NCBI RefSeq assembly: GCF_900114675.1
Contig: NZ_FOZM01000005.1
Location: 36,388-100,387, forward strand
Length of the DNA stretch: 64,000 bases
Direction of reading: 5' to 3'
Source of the DNA: Yoonia litorea
GTDB lineage: Bacteria > Pseudomonadota > Alphaproteobacteria > Rhodobacterales > Rhodobacteraceae
Below, piece by piece: positions 33,775 to 42,709 of this stretch (the first letter of the stretch is position 1; the number at the start of each line of letters is the position of its first letter). The position numbers and the translations under genes were made by a program. The notes below the pieces were generated by a model. It did not search any database. It saw nothing but the letters and a program-made list of their open reading frames with translations, and had not been told where the DNA came from.

Positions 33775-35766
33775 TCAGTGGCCATCGTTCAAGGTCGTCT
33801 GTAGCTCGTCCAAACCATCCACAGCGGAGCGCATCCGCGCCTCATCGCCTACGCCCGCCGCCTCGGCATCCGCGACCTGGTCCCCAAAATCCATCTCAAT
33901 CTGGCGCTGTGCCTCGGCGACGACGGCCTGAACGACGGGCGCGGTCTTCTTTGAGGCGACATGGGTTTGCTCTGACGATTGGCCATCGGCAGCCTGGCGT
34001 GCGGCCACCACATCGGCTTCAGATCCACGGGGCCCGTCCGGCGGCGGCGTCATCGGCATGGCGCGCATACTCAACGGCAGGTTTCCTTGCGACCCCCCTC
34101 CCCCCGGCTCCGGAAACGGCAACTCCCCTGTCTGAGCCGCGTGGATCGCCTTGAAGAGCCGATCGTCAAAATACTGGATCCGTTTTGCGCGGACCGGCAT
34201 TTGCGCATCGATCACCATGACGATCTCATCGAGCGGCAGGCGGCGCGCCTCGTCTTCAGGGAGCAAGGAGCTTTCTTCGGTCCGTGTGGATTGGCTACGG
34301 CCCTCGAAGGGGTTCTTGCCGATGGACTGCGAGCGCGTAACCACGGTCTTCGTGGTCTTGCCAACCGCCTTGCTCAGCTCCTCGACGGTTTTTTCGTCAG
34401 AGGGCGTGAGGTAGAGCTTCACGCCCGCATTCCCCTGCAAGGCGCGGCGGGTGTTCTCGCCATAGATTTCATCGAGGGCGGGGATCGTTTGCGTGACCAC
34501 GGCCAAATGACCGCGATAGGTGCGCAGGGTCTCGATACTCTCGACCACGATGGGCATCTTGCCCAAACGGTTGAACTCGTCGAGCATGATCATCACGGGC
34601 CAGGGTTCATCCGGCCCGGGGTCCTTTTCCTGCATGGCCGACAGAAGATCGGAGAAGAAGAGGCGGATCAGCGGCGCGAGCGGCTTCACCATCAGCGGCT
34701 GGACCACGAGATAGACCGAGAAGGGTTTCTTGCGGATCGTCCGGAAATCAAAATCCGAGACAGCCGTCGCCTCATCGATTGCGGGGTTCTGCCATTGATC
34801 GAGCCCCGAGGTCATCAGAAGCGAGACGTAGGAGGTCAGCGTGTCATTATTGGTCGAGGCCAGCCGCGTGAAGATCAGCTTGGCCGCCCTATTGTTCACT
34901 TCGTGACCTCGCGCGAAGTATTCCTTCTGCTTATTCCCGCCTGACGCGGCGATGCGATAGATCTCGCCCAACGTCGGGCGCCCCCTTTGGAATGCGAGAA
35001 GGCCTGCCGCAACGAAAAGGTCGATCCCGCCTTTTAGAAGCCCCTGCACCCGGTCATTGTCATTTTGCAGGAAGAGCGTCGCAAGGAGCTGCAATTCCAT
35101 CTGCTGGCGCGCGGGGTCGTCCAGTTCGGAGATACGCAAGAGCGGGTTGTAGCGATGGGTACGCCTGCCTTCCCAATCGGTGGGGGCGAAGCGATAGACT
35201 TTGTCGCCCTGGGCTGCGCGGTGCCGAGCCGTGGCCTCGAAACACTCGCCCTTTACATCGAGCGTCACAGCGGAGCCTTGCCAGGTCAGCAGGTTCGGGA
35301 TGACGAAGCCCGTGGTCTTGCCCCGACCGGTGGGCGCCACGATCAGCGCGTGCGGAAAAACCTTCGAGCAGATGTATTTCGCGCGGGATTTTGGAGCGCC
35401 GAGTTTGCCGAGGATGAACCCGGTCCCAGGCGCCCCGAAAAACCCGTTGGCTTTCATCTCCCCCGCGCTCTGCCAATGGGTCTTGCCAAAGCGTGTCAGG
35501 GCGGACCCTGACAGGGCGAGGCTCAGCATCAGGCCGGCGGCGGCAAAGCTGCCGATGATCAGGTGAATAAGTTGCGCGTCCTCCGGGCGGCGATCGAGGA
35601 TCGCCATGTAGTTCTGCGCGATATAGGCAAAGTCGATCTCGGCCCCGAAGCCGAGATCCTGGTAGGTCAGCACCGCCGAGGCGATGGTGTAGCCTATGGC
35701 GGCGGTAACCAGCGTTACCAGAAAAACGCCGGTGGCGATCCGGGCTTTGCCCATGGCGGCGCTCAA
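33775..35766 (-). CDS. virD4: VirD4/TraG type IV coupling protein
   Basis: The 663-residue product has two N-terminal membrane helices (about residues 9-33 and 66-90) and a RecA-like ATPase with Walker A APTGRGKT (144-151) and Walker B VMIMLDEFNRLG (about residue 385). It recruits the relaxase-DNA complex to the VirB channel. The C-terminal 100 residues are Gly/Pro/Gln-rich. It is coupled to the relaxase gene by a four-base overlap. It is separated from the virB operon only by the defence island, which therefore interrupts a transfer region. Confidence 0.93.
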   Translation of the reverse strand: MSAAMGKARIATGVFLVTLVTAAIGYTIASAVLTYQDLGFGAEIDFAYIAQNYMAILDRRPEDAQLIHLIIGSFAAAGLMLSLALSGSALTRFGKTHWQSAGEMKANGFFGAPGTGFILGKLGAPKSRAKYICSKVFPHALIVAPTGRGKTTGFVIPNLLTWQGSAVTLDVKGECFEATARHRAAQGDKVYRFAPTDWEGRRTHRYNPLLRISELDDPARQQMELQLLATLFLQNDNDRVQGLLKGGIDLFVAAGLLAFQRGRPTLGEIYRIAASGGNKQKEYFARGHEVNNRAAKLIFTRLASTNNDTLTSYVSLLMTSGLDQWQNPAIDEATAVSDFDFRTIRKKPFSVYLVVQPLMVKPLAPLIRLFFSDLLSAMQEKDPGPDEPWPVMIMLDEFNRLGKMPIVVESIETLRTYRGHLAVVTQTIPALDEIYGENTRRALQGNAGVKLYLTPSDEKTVEELSKAVGKTTKTVVTRSQSIGKNPFEGRSQSTRTEESSLLPEDEARRLPLDEIVMVIDAQMPVRAKRIQYFDDRLFKAIHAAQTGELPFPEPGGGGSQGNLPLSMRAMPMTPPPDGPRGSEADVVAARQAADGQSSEQTHVASKKTAPVVQAVVAEAQRQIEMDFGDQVADAEAAGVGDEARMRSAVDGLDELQTTLNDGH

Positions 35767-38102
35767 TGGACCTGACCCCGCTCAGTTTCGCCATCCATGT
35801 CAGCGGTGCGGTGTTTTTCATATTCAGTGTCGGCAAGTTCATCGACCACCTGGCGCAAGGCGTCCGTGTTGGCCGTCGCGGCATCCGATTGCAGATAGAC
35901 CTTGGCGACATAGAGCCGGTCGAGGCGGTCCTCGAGAACCTTGTCCAGCGCATCGGCATCGCCGGATGTGAGCCGCTCAAGTTGACGGTCATCAAGCACC
36001 CGCGCGATCTCGTCGCGAAATGCGTCCCGCTCCGCCTCGGTGTCGAAGGGCGCGGACAACTCCCCCGCCCGCTCATGTTCCAGAGCACGCGTAATCTCGT
36101 CTGCAAGGCGGTCGGCACGGTCAGACTGCGGCGCAGTTTCACCGCGGGTGGCTAGACGTTCGTCACGCGTGCCAACCCCAAGCCCCTCGCGCAACTCGTT
36201 GTCGCGGCGAACCTGATTGATGGCCTCCGTGTCACGTATCTCGACGACGGCCGCATAGGTCGCGCCAAGCCCGTGGGCGAGGTGGGACGGCATGTCCGGA
36301 TAGCGCGCGCGCAAGTCATCCGCGACAGCATCTGCAACAGGCGTGCGGACACCGCGTGCCTCCATGATCCGGTCGACCTCGCGGGTGATCTCACTGGCGC
36401 GGGCCGCATCGGTTATGGTCTCCCTATAGGGCTCGGACCGGTCGATCACATCGCCGGGGCGTGCGAGCAGGTCCGGGTGTGCCTCGAGATACGCGCGCTG
36501 CTCCGCCTCGATCCGGCGCTCTGCCCGCGAGACAACCTCCCAGTCCCGGTCCTCGATCTGCTGCGCTGTCAGGCCCTCGGCCCGCATCTCCTGACGGATT
36601 GTCCCTTCCATCGCCTGGACCGCGTCCCGGTGATAATGGAACCGCTCGCTGACCGCTTCCGCTTCCATGACACCATCCCGGCGCAGCACGTTCTCCCGCT
36701 CCAAGAGCGTGCCAAGTTCGACATGCACATCGTTGAGAATGTCGCGCGCCTGTTCCAGATCGGCGCGGCGTTCGAGGTTCAGATCGCGTGCCTCTGCCAC
36801 CTTGGAGAGATCATCAGCGATCCATTGATGCTCGAGTGCTGCATTGGAGGCCCCGGTCTCGATCCGGGCGACCACTTCCGATGCGCTGATCCCGGTGCCG
36901 CGCAGCGCCGCGTCGATCCGCGACCGCAAGCGCGGCTCGGAAAGACGCTCCAACTGGCTCTCTTGGATGTTCGCCTCGGAATATACTCCACCTTCCGACG
37001 GTGCCGCAGACAGCGTGCTCGAACGCAATCCGAGCGGCTGCATGTGCTGGACCTGCGCCTGGATCTCGATGAGGCGCTTTTCCAGCACGGGACGTTCCGC
37101 GTCGGACTTCTCGGCAATCATGCCCTGCACCCGTGCGAGCTTCTCCGCATAGAGGCTTCTGAGATCCTCAAAGCTCTGATCCTCGGCCATGTACACATCT
37201 CCTGTTCGGTCCACCTGCCCGCCGCGTGCCAGCACCTCGCCCGCGCGGAAGAGCGCCGCCGCGATATCTTCGCGGGCTTCTCGCGAAGCCTCCGCGGCAA
37301 GCGCGTGGTAGACAGTTCTGGTGTTGGCGATCTCCGCTAGCGTCCGCGTCAGGTCGGCCCCCACGCGCTCGCGCTCGCAGGGCGCGCGCCCCTCTTCTTT
37401 CGCCGCGTAGACCTCGCTGGTCCGGGCCGGGTAATGCACAACCCCGCGATCCACCCGGCACGTGGCTTCCAGGCGCACGCCATACTTCTCGGCCTCCTCG
37501 ACCATGGCGAGGCGGAAGTCGTCATAGTTGAAGCGGTGGTTGCGCCCCAGAAAGAAGAACTCGCCTTCCTGCGAGCGGCGGTTCAGCACCAGATGCGCAT
37601 GGGGATGATCGCGGTCCTCATGCACCGCGATGATGTAGTCGAAATGCCCCGCGTCGGTCTGGAAGAACCGCTCGGCCACATCCGTTGCGATATCGCGCAC
37701 ATCCTCACCGCGCGTGCCGATGGGGAAAGACATGAGCATGTGGGTGGTCTGCCCGAGCTTGGGCTTGAAGCCCGCATCCCACCGCTTGGCAAAGCGCTCG
37801 GTGAGGTCCTTGATGTCACCCGCCTCGAGCTTAGCCTTGCCGTCCAGAAACCCGCTCGAATCCACGATATGGGTGGACTTGGTGGTGAGATAATCGAGCT
37901 GATTCATCAGCTGCGATTTGGTGTGCGTGCCACCGCCCCTGATCGCCTTGAAGACCGCCGGCCGATGCCCGGCTGCAGCGCGCACAAGCTGGCTCTGCTT
38001 GGCCACATGCAGCCCTTGCATCGAGCCCCGGATCCGGCTCCATCCGTCCCGGAAGACCTCGCCTGTAACGGCATCAACAGCATCATTCAGCCGCATGGGC
38101 AA
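35763..38102 (-). CDS. VirD2-type relaxase/mobilisation nuclease
   Basis: A 779-residue relaxase. The N-terminal 180 residues carry the nuclease: LMNQLDYLTTKSTHI with candidate catalytic Tyr71 and the three-histidine metal motif HEDRDHPHAH (His161, His168, His170). The long C-terminal part is helical and charged, without a recognised helicase, and may serve the translocation signal. It nicks oriT and stays bound to the 5' end during transfer. It overlaps the MobC-like gene by 20 bases and virD4 by four. Confidence 0.9.
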   Translation of the reverse strand: MPMRLNDAVDAVTGEVFRDGWSRIRGSMQGLHVAKQSQLVRAAAGHRPAVFKAIRGGGTHTKSQLMNQLDYLTTKSTHIVDSSGFLDGKAKLEAGDIKDLTERFAKRWDAGFKPKLGQTTHMLMSFPIGTRGEDVRDIATDVAERFFQTDAGHFDYIIAVHEDRDHPHAHLVLNRRSQEGEFFFLGRNHRFNYDDFRLAMVEEAEKYGVRLEATCRVDRGVVHYPARTSEVYAAKEEGRAPCERERVGADLTRTLAEIANTRTVYHALAAEASREAREDIAAALFRAGEVLARGGQVDRTGDVYMAEDQSFEDLRSLYAEKLARVQGMIAEKSDAERPVLEKRLIEIQAQVQHMQPLGLRSSTLSAAPSEGGVYSEANIQESQLERLSEPRLRSRIDAALRGTGISASEVVARIETGASNAALEHQWIADDLSKVAEARDLNLERRADLEQARDILNDVHVELGTLLERENVLRRDGVMEAEAVSERFHYHRDAVQAMEGTIRQEMRAEGLTAQQIEDRDWEVVSRAERRIEAEQRAYLEAHPDLLARPGDVIDRSEPYRETITDAARASEITREVDRIMEARGVRTPVADAVADDLRARYPDMPSHLAHGLGATYAAVVEIRDTEAINQVRRDNELREGLGVGTRDERLATRGETAPQSDRADRLADEITRALEHERAGELSAPFDTEAERDAFRDEIARVLDDRQLERLTSGDADALDKVLEDRLDRLYVAKVYLQSDAATANTDALRQVVDELADTEYEKHRTADMDGETERGQVH

Positions 38103-38676
38103 ACTCCCTCAGAGCGGCCGTGGCCTCGAGCTGCATCGCGTCGCGACGGCGGCGCAGGAGCAGATCGATCTCGTCGGCGGAGTCCAGGATGAACCGCGCC
38201 AGCCCGCGCATCTGCGCGAGGCGCAATTCGGAGAACTCGGCACCCGTGCCCCCCACGGCCCCCTGCCCCATCCGGTTGGCCCGCGTCATCTGCTTCGCGA
38301 TCTGCGCGACCCCATTGCCGACCTCATGCAGCGAGGCCCTGTAGCGCGCCATCTCAGTTGCCATCTGCGCGTCCGGAACGAACACCCCGCCTGCCGCTTG
38401 AATGAGCCGCCGCAGCCCCTCTGCCCGGCTCTCGATCCCCGCCTTCGCCAACACCGCGTCGAGCGCCTCAAGCTCCGCAGCCGTGACCTTCACACTGACC
38501 GCGGAGACCGGGATCGCGGCATCTGTCTGGCGCTCGGCATCGGCTTTGAGCGTGTACTGAATTGCCCGCACCGAAACGCCGTACCGCTCCGCCAGGGTCG
38601 ATGTGGTCACACCTTCCGCAGCCTCGCGAACGATCTCCATGCGGTCCGCATCGGTGAGACGTTTTGAGCGCGACAT
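38083..38676 (-). CDS. MobC-like relaxosome accessory protein with N-terminal HTH
   Basis: A 197-residue protein. Residues 8-48 form a helix-turn-helix (LTDADRMEIVREAAEG, then STLAERYGVSVRAIQYTLKA). Residues 58-150 resemble MobC/ribbon-helix-helix accessory proteins (VSVKVTAAELEALDAVLAKA and GLRRLIQAAGG, then GNGVAQIAKQMTRANR). It would bind near oriT and help the relaxase, and perhaps regulate the mob operon. A half copy of the 16-bp dyad lies upstream. Confidence 0.8.
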   Translation of the reverse strand: MSRSKRLTDADRMEIVREAAEGVTTSTLAERYGVSVRAIQYTLKADAERQTDAAIPVSAVSVKVTAAELEALDAVLAKAGIESRAEGLRRLIQAAGGVFVPDAQMATEMARYRASLHEVGNGVAQIAKQMTRANRMGQGAVGGTGAEFSELRLAQMRGLARFILDSADEIDLLLRRRRDAMQLEATAALREFAHAAE

Positions 38677-39191
38677 GCGAAGAAAGACCCCCTATTTCCT
38701 GCCACCTTCCACCAAGGCTGCCCCTACCTTACGATAATATACCACGCTGTCAATTATATACTTACGTCGCGCTCAGGCTCAGGCAGCCTTGGTGTCCGCT
38801 TCCCCCCGCGGCCCGCAGGGACGCGGCTCTGCCGCCCTCACCACCGGGCGACCCACCTGTCCAATGGGTCCCCTTCCCCAGCACCGCCCGAGGGTCTGGC
38901 CGAACACGCATGTGTTCGGACGGAACCGCGGGCGGGCGCAAACCCCACCGACAGGGCGGACAGGCAGGGTCAAGGAAGGCCAGATTTGGCCTGCCAAATC
39001 TCTGCCGCAAAAACCGGGAGGCCCTGGCCTGCCTGTTTTTGTGGATGGCCCCCTTGAAGCTGACTGGCCGGTCTGTCGCGGCCTGATCATACCGGGGGGC
39101 GTGCGCCCCTTGACCGCGCAGCGCCCGGCACCAAGAGGAGGTCGCTGTAGGCGATCACCCGCGCCGGTGACGGCATACCTGGAACAGGGAT
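38677..39191. other. Gene-free palindrome-rich stretch, candidate oriT
   Basis: About 515 bases upstream of the mobC-relaxase-virD4 operon carry no supportable gene. They contain several inverted repeats: CCGAACAC-GCAT-GTGTTCGG (38900-38919) and AGATTTGGC-CT-GCCAAATCT (38982-39001), both with perfect arms. oriT is usually next to the relaxosome genes and built of such repeats. No nick sequence could be matched, so this is a position-based call. The long open frames here are GC-driven shadows. Confidence 0.45.
38732..38747. promoter_or_regulatory. 16-bp dyad, degenerate copy C
   Basis: CGATAATATACCACGC keeps the left half of the dyad exactly (CGATAATATA) and loses the right half. TTACGATAATATA (38729-38741) matches copy D over 12 of 13 bases. 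It lies 56 bases upstream of the mobC-like start. Confidence 0.4.
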
Positions 39192-39224
39192 CGGGCCGCC
39201 CCAAGATCGTCCCGGGGCGGCCCG
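39192..39224 (-). terminator. Strong GC hairpin after the 68-residue gene
   Basis: CGGGCCGCCCC and GGGGCGGCCCG are perfect 11-base arms around an 11-base loop, 15 bases after the stop of the gene at 39240. No T-run follows, so it may act as a processing or 3'-protecting hairpin rather than a full intrinsic terminator. Confidence 0.5.
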
Positions 39225-39239
39225 TCCTCGTCAGAGGAT

Positions 39240-39446
39240 TTAGTCCTGGGGATCTTTCGCGCTCGGTGGGAACATCACCAGCTCCGAGACCGCGACCGGG
39301 AAGTCGAGCTTGAGGCTGAAGAACTCCGAGCCGTCCCCGTTGCGGATGTTGCGGAACATCGCGCCAACGCGCTGAAAATGGGTGCGCTCCTGGCCATCGG
39401 TGTCGGTGAACTTGACGGGGACGGTGGCGACGTAGTGGTTGGTCAT
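39240..39446 (-). CDS. Small plasmid-associated hypothetical protein
   Basis: A 68-residue protein: MTNHYVATVPVKFTDTDGQE, then RVGAMFRNIRNGDGSEFFSL. It reads as a small beta-rich domain of the single-strand-binding/DUF736 style, but I cannot place it firmly. The start has AAGGAG eight bases upstream. It is a one-gene unit with its own hairpin downstream. Confidence 0.65.
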   Translation of the reverse strand: MTNHYVATVPVKFTDTDGQERTHFQRVGAMFRNIRNGDGSEFFSLKLDFPVAVSELVMFPPSAKDPQD

Positions 39447-39956
39447 TTGGGTTACTCCTTGTTGCGATGGGGATCACCCGGCACGGGGGCAAGAGGCCCG
39501 GTCGCAAGCGCAAATGCGGAGGGTCCGCGGCCCCGCAGTGGAAGCCGTATTTGTGCTTGCCAAAGCGAAGCGCAGGGCACGATTGGGCCGACCCCGTGCG
39601 ATCCACATCTATGAGCAAAAAGGAGTGATCCGGATGACCCTTGCCATCACACAGCCGCCACCATCCGCGTCCGCGTCCCGCCGAGCCTGGCCGGGGTGCT
39701 GACGGAGCCCGCCCGCGTGGATGCGATGTTCCGAAACACGCCCCGAGGGAAGTGCAGGTCTTCAGCCTCATGTGCGACGTCTCGATCTCTCGCGTCTTGT
39801 GCTGTTAAGGATGTGCGTGAGGTGCGCACCATCCCGAGCCCATACCGATGCGGATGGACCGCACTCTGACGGACCGGGTAGAGGGATAACGGTACTGGAC
39901 GCCGTAAGCTGCTGATCAAGTGTGACCGATAGCACGCGCCGTGAGACATGACGAAA
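39447..39956. other. Gene-poor stretch of about 510 bases
   Basis: No gene can be supported. An AAGGAG-preceded ATG at 39634 opens only a 22-codon frame (MTLAITQPPPSASASRRAWP plus two residues), and the following sequence continues in other frames without recognisable domains. It could be a decayed small gene. The right part is the promoter approach of the 68-residue gene. Confidence 0.4.
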
Positions 39957-39977
39957 GGGCCGCGCCAAGCGCGACCC
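39957..39977 (-). terminator. Intrinsic terminator-like hairpin after the GSU2403-type gene
   Basis: On the - strand GGGTCGCGC pairs with GCGCGGCCC (one mismatch) and is followed by TTTCGTC. It starts 12 bases after the stop at 39989. A hairpin of the same design lies at 41110. Confidence 0.55.
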
Positions 39978-39988
39978 GGTTATGGCCA

Positions 39989-41005
39989 TCACGCGCCCAA
40001 GCTGTCGAGCATCCCCCTGGTATCAGGCATTCGCTTCAGCGAGTTGCCGATGTGTTCCCGCCAGCGCGGCCCAACCTCCATTGCGGTGGCATAGGCCCGA
40101 GCCAGATCATCGGGCCGGTCCTCGGCCATCGCTTCGATAAGGAAAGCCGCCTGCTCGCGGTCCTTCGCGGATTTCAGGCTCCCTGCCCCATCGCGGCGCC
40201 GGTCGGCAATGATCAGTTTGTGGATCGCATAGCGTTCCGGGCGGGGCACCTGCACCAGAACGCCGGATCTATAGATCGCCGCCGCGTGGATCGGCTCAGC
40301 GATCAGGAAGTTGAGATAGTTCAATCCTTGGGCGCTCACGCCCAAGGCTGGCAGATCACGGATGGTCTCATCTCCGAACGCCGGTGTGAGAAACTCGACC
40401 AACTGGCCGCTGCCACCCTGGGCCCATCGCCATGTCCGACCTTGGTCAAGAGCTGGCAGAGGATCGAATTTGAGCGCTGAGAACGTCTCGGCCAGACCCG
40501 GGTCGACCTGATCCTGCAACGCAACGCTGAGCTTCTCGAACTGCGCGATGTCGATGTCGCCAGTATTGGCCATACCGCCAATTGGCAGACGGATACCAAG
40601 CTCGCCTTCATAGAGGCGAAATGCATTGGTTCCAACGATGGTGCCACCCAAACGGAAGGTTCCGGCTGCGGCCATGGCCGACAGGATGGAACCGGTCGCC
40701 CGGTCGATGGGCGTCATGCCTTCCGCACGCAAGAGCCGAACAAGCCGCGACCGTTCCGCCTGCCGATCCTTGGCCGTTGCGCGCAGCTCTTCGATCCGGT
40801 CGATGCGCGCGCGCGTCTCGTCGCTGTCTTCGCCGATATAGATGAACCGCATCTCCGTCCCGACACGGCGCGCGGCATACCAATAGGCCTTATCCCCACG
40901 CTCCTTGAGCGTGGGCTTGCCTTCGACACCGGACAAGGCGTCATCCTTCAGAAGACGCACCAGGTCGGTATAGGCGCTCATCGCGATGCTGCTGAGTGGA
41001 GTCAT
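39989..41005 (-). CDS. GSU2403-family nucleotidyltransferase-fold protein
   Basis: The 338-residue product has the nucleotidyltransferase fold pattern GTIVGTNAFRLYEGELGIRL followed by NTGDIDIAQFEKLS, where the aspartates supply metal ligands. The N-terminal 90 residues are helical with an RHH-like charged helix (DETRARIDRIEELRATAKDR). Members of this family occur on alphaproteobacterial plasmids, sometimes as toxin components or enzymes of unknown substrate. ATG at 41005 is used; 41014 is possible and the frame opens at 41104. It is a single-gene unit with a terminator on either side. Confidence 0.75.
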   Translation of the reverse strand: MTPLSSIAMSAYTDLVRLLKDDALSGVEGKPTLKERGDKAYWYAARRVGTEMRFIYIGEDSDETRARIDRIEELRATAKDRQAERSRLVRLLRAEGMTPIDRATGSILSAMAAAGTFRLGGTIVGTNAFRLYEGELGIRLPIGGMANTGDIDIAQFEKLSVALQDQVDPGLAETFSALKFDPLPALDQGRTWRWAQGGSGQLVEFLTPAFGDETIRDLPALGVSAQGLNYLNFLIAEPIHAAAIYRSGVLVQVPRPERYAIHKLIIADRRRDGAGSLKSAKDREQAAFLIEAMAEDRPDDLARAYATAMEVGPRWREHIGNSLKRMPDTRGMLDSLGA

Positions 41006-41109
41006 GCCAATCATTTCCAAGTTTTGCTTGGCACACATATACCTATCAAAACAGGAAAATGCTAGGCAAAGCAATTTGGGCCCCGCCACGCGCATGAGAA
41101 ACAACGAAA

Positions 41110-41131
41110 GGGCCGCCCGAAGGCGACCCTC
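41110..41131 (-). terminator. Intrinsic terminator with TTCG loop after the DUF2493 gene
   Basis: On the - strand AGGGTCGCC, loop TTCG, GGCGGCCCT, then TTCGTTGTTT. The stem has one mismatch and a stable tetraloop, six bases after the DUF2493 stop. Confidence 0.65.
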
Positions 41132-41136
41132 TCAAC

Positions 41137-42066
41137 TCACGTCTCCGCAGTTTTCTTTGCCGGGTCCGCAACCCGCATGACCGTCAAGCCTTTCGCTTCG
41201 GCCTTCTGCCCGAGGTTCAGCGCGACCCCGTTGCCGCCGAAGAGAACAACCCCCGTCGCCGCGAACTTGTCGTCCAGCATCTCGTCGTTGCACTTGAACG
41301 GTGCCGCCCGCCCATGCGCGGACCAGCGCGGATCGAAGCGCGCTTGCGCGACACCTCGCGCGCGCGCCCACCGGGCTGCGATCATCTCGGCCCCGTGCTT
41401 GCCACCCTTGTGGCAGAGGAAGATCTCCTGGTTGCGGTTCTGCTTGATCCGCTCGCGAACCTTGTCGAGCGTGTTGAAGATCACATCGACATCGGTCCAG
41501 TCGGTGGCGCCCGAGACGATCAGGGGCACCCCCTCGACTTTCGATTTCTCGGCAGTCTCGCGGTCGTGCTGCTCCAGGAGCTGCCGCGCCTCGAAGACCG
41601 CCCCGGTCTCCTGCGCCCGGACGCTTGCGCGCGATCCGGCTGCCGGGATGAAGGCGTGGCCCGTCTCGATCTCGTAGCATTCCGCTGCGGCCTCGCTCAT
41701 CACCTCGATTGCGCCGACGATCTCGCGCAGCTGCAGAAAGCGGGCCTGCGCCTCTTCGAGCGCGGTCTCGGCGATCTCCGATCCGTCGTGGGATTTTGCC
41801 AGCGCGCCGATCTTGTCGGCGGTGCGATCGACCTCCTTGCCGAGTGCCACCTTGCGGCGCTGCAGGATCGTCGCGAGCCCATGGGCCAGCGGTTCGATTT
41901 CCGCTTCGAGGCCGGTCCCGCGCAGCTGCCCGAGCAAAGCCTCGAAGCTCTCGCGGATGATGTGGTCGGTCAGGATGTGATCCTCGGGGATCGGCAGCTG
42001 CGCGTCCTTCTCGGTCAGTCCGAAAAGCTCGATGGTCTCGTAGGTGTTTGCGGTGTCGTAAGCCAT
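41137..42066 (-). CDS. DUF2493 (SLOG-like) protein
   Basis: A 309-residue cytoplasmic protein. The N-terminal half is helical and coiled-coil-like. The C-terminal 130 residues match DUF2493, a Rossmann-like SLOG domain: GVPLIVSGATDWTDVDVIF, EIFLCHKGGKHGAEMIAARW and GVVLFGGNGVALNLGQKAE. SLOG domains bind nucleotides or nucleotide-derived signals, and DUF2493 proteins are frequent on alphaproteobacterial plasmids. ATG at 42066 is chosen because GGAGACC precedes it; the frame opens at 42117. Confidence 0.82.
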   Translation of the reverse strand: MAYDTANTYETIELFGLTEKDAQLPIPEDHILTDHIIRESFEALLGQLRGTGLEAEIEPLAHGLATILQRRKVALGKEVDRTADKIGALAKSHDGSEIAETALEEAQARFLQLREIVGAIEVMSEAAAECYEIETGHAFIPAAGSRASVRAQETGAVFEARQLLEQHDRETAEKSKVEGVPLIVSGATDWTDVDVIFNTLDKVRERIKQNRNQEIFLCHKGGKHGAEMIAARWARARGVAQARFDPRWSAHGRAAPFKCNDEMLDDKFAATGVVLFGGNGVALNLGQKAEAKGLTVMRVADPAKKTAET

Positions 42067-42709
42067 GTCTGGTCTCCAGTGTTCGGTTGCAAGGCCACCA
42101 CGTGAGTGTGGGGGCATGGCCGAATGCCTGGTTTCCGAATCTGCCCGGGTCAGGGACGGCGCAGCCGCCGGCTTGCCGGGCGCAAAAGTTTTCCGCGTGC
42201 AGCAACTGACACATGCGCGCCCTCACGCACGGGACCGCCCCAAGCCACAGGCCCCGTCCTCGCCGAAAAGTTTTGCGATCCTTGACGCGGGCTGATTTGG
42301 GGGCCATCCGGAGGATATGCTTCCACGCTCATGTGTGTGTGTATTGACGGTAGGTTTGCCCGACCCGAGCAGGCAAACGGCCCGACCGGACGCGGGAGAC
42401 GGATGAAGCGGAGGGATCGTTTTGCCCCGCAAAACAGACCAGAGCGCAATCCGGCGGAGCGGCCAGGGAGGAACGTGCTCGCGAGGCGGGCAAACCGGGA
42501 TGCCGGGTACGACGCCGCGGTGAGGCCGCATGGCCGAATGCGCGACGGACCGAAGGGCCGTTCTCCCCTGCGACACGCGAAGCCGAGCTGGGGAGGCCGC
42601 AAGGCTCAGACCAAGATTGATGTAGGGGCGACGCCGCTGCAAATTCCACAGATTGCTTTTCCACGCATTCGATCTGAGGGTGGGAAGCCGACGAGAGGCA
42701 GGACAGAAT
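42067..42709. other. Gene-free stretch with a 14-bp direct repeat
   Basis: About 640 bases between the DUF2493 start and the subtilase stop. GCATGGCCGAATGC occurs at 42114-42127 and again at 42528-42541. Several frames are open on both strands but none has family features or a convincing ribosome site. It may be the scar of cargo insertion beside the protease/ATPase pair, and it contains the promoter of the DUF2493 gene. Confidence 0.45.

Noticed and set aside
38779..39771. A 330-codon - strand frame over the oriT candidate
   Set aside because: Pro/Arg/Gly-rich shadow frame of GC-rich palindromic DNA, overlapping the real 68-residue gene.
40895..40915. Perfect hairpin CCCACGCTC-CTT-GAGCGTGGG
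   Set aside because: It lies inside the GSU2403-type coding sequence and encodes normal protein sequence; no sign of a separate function.
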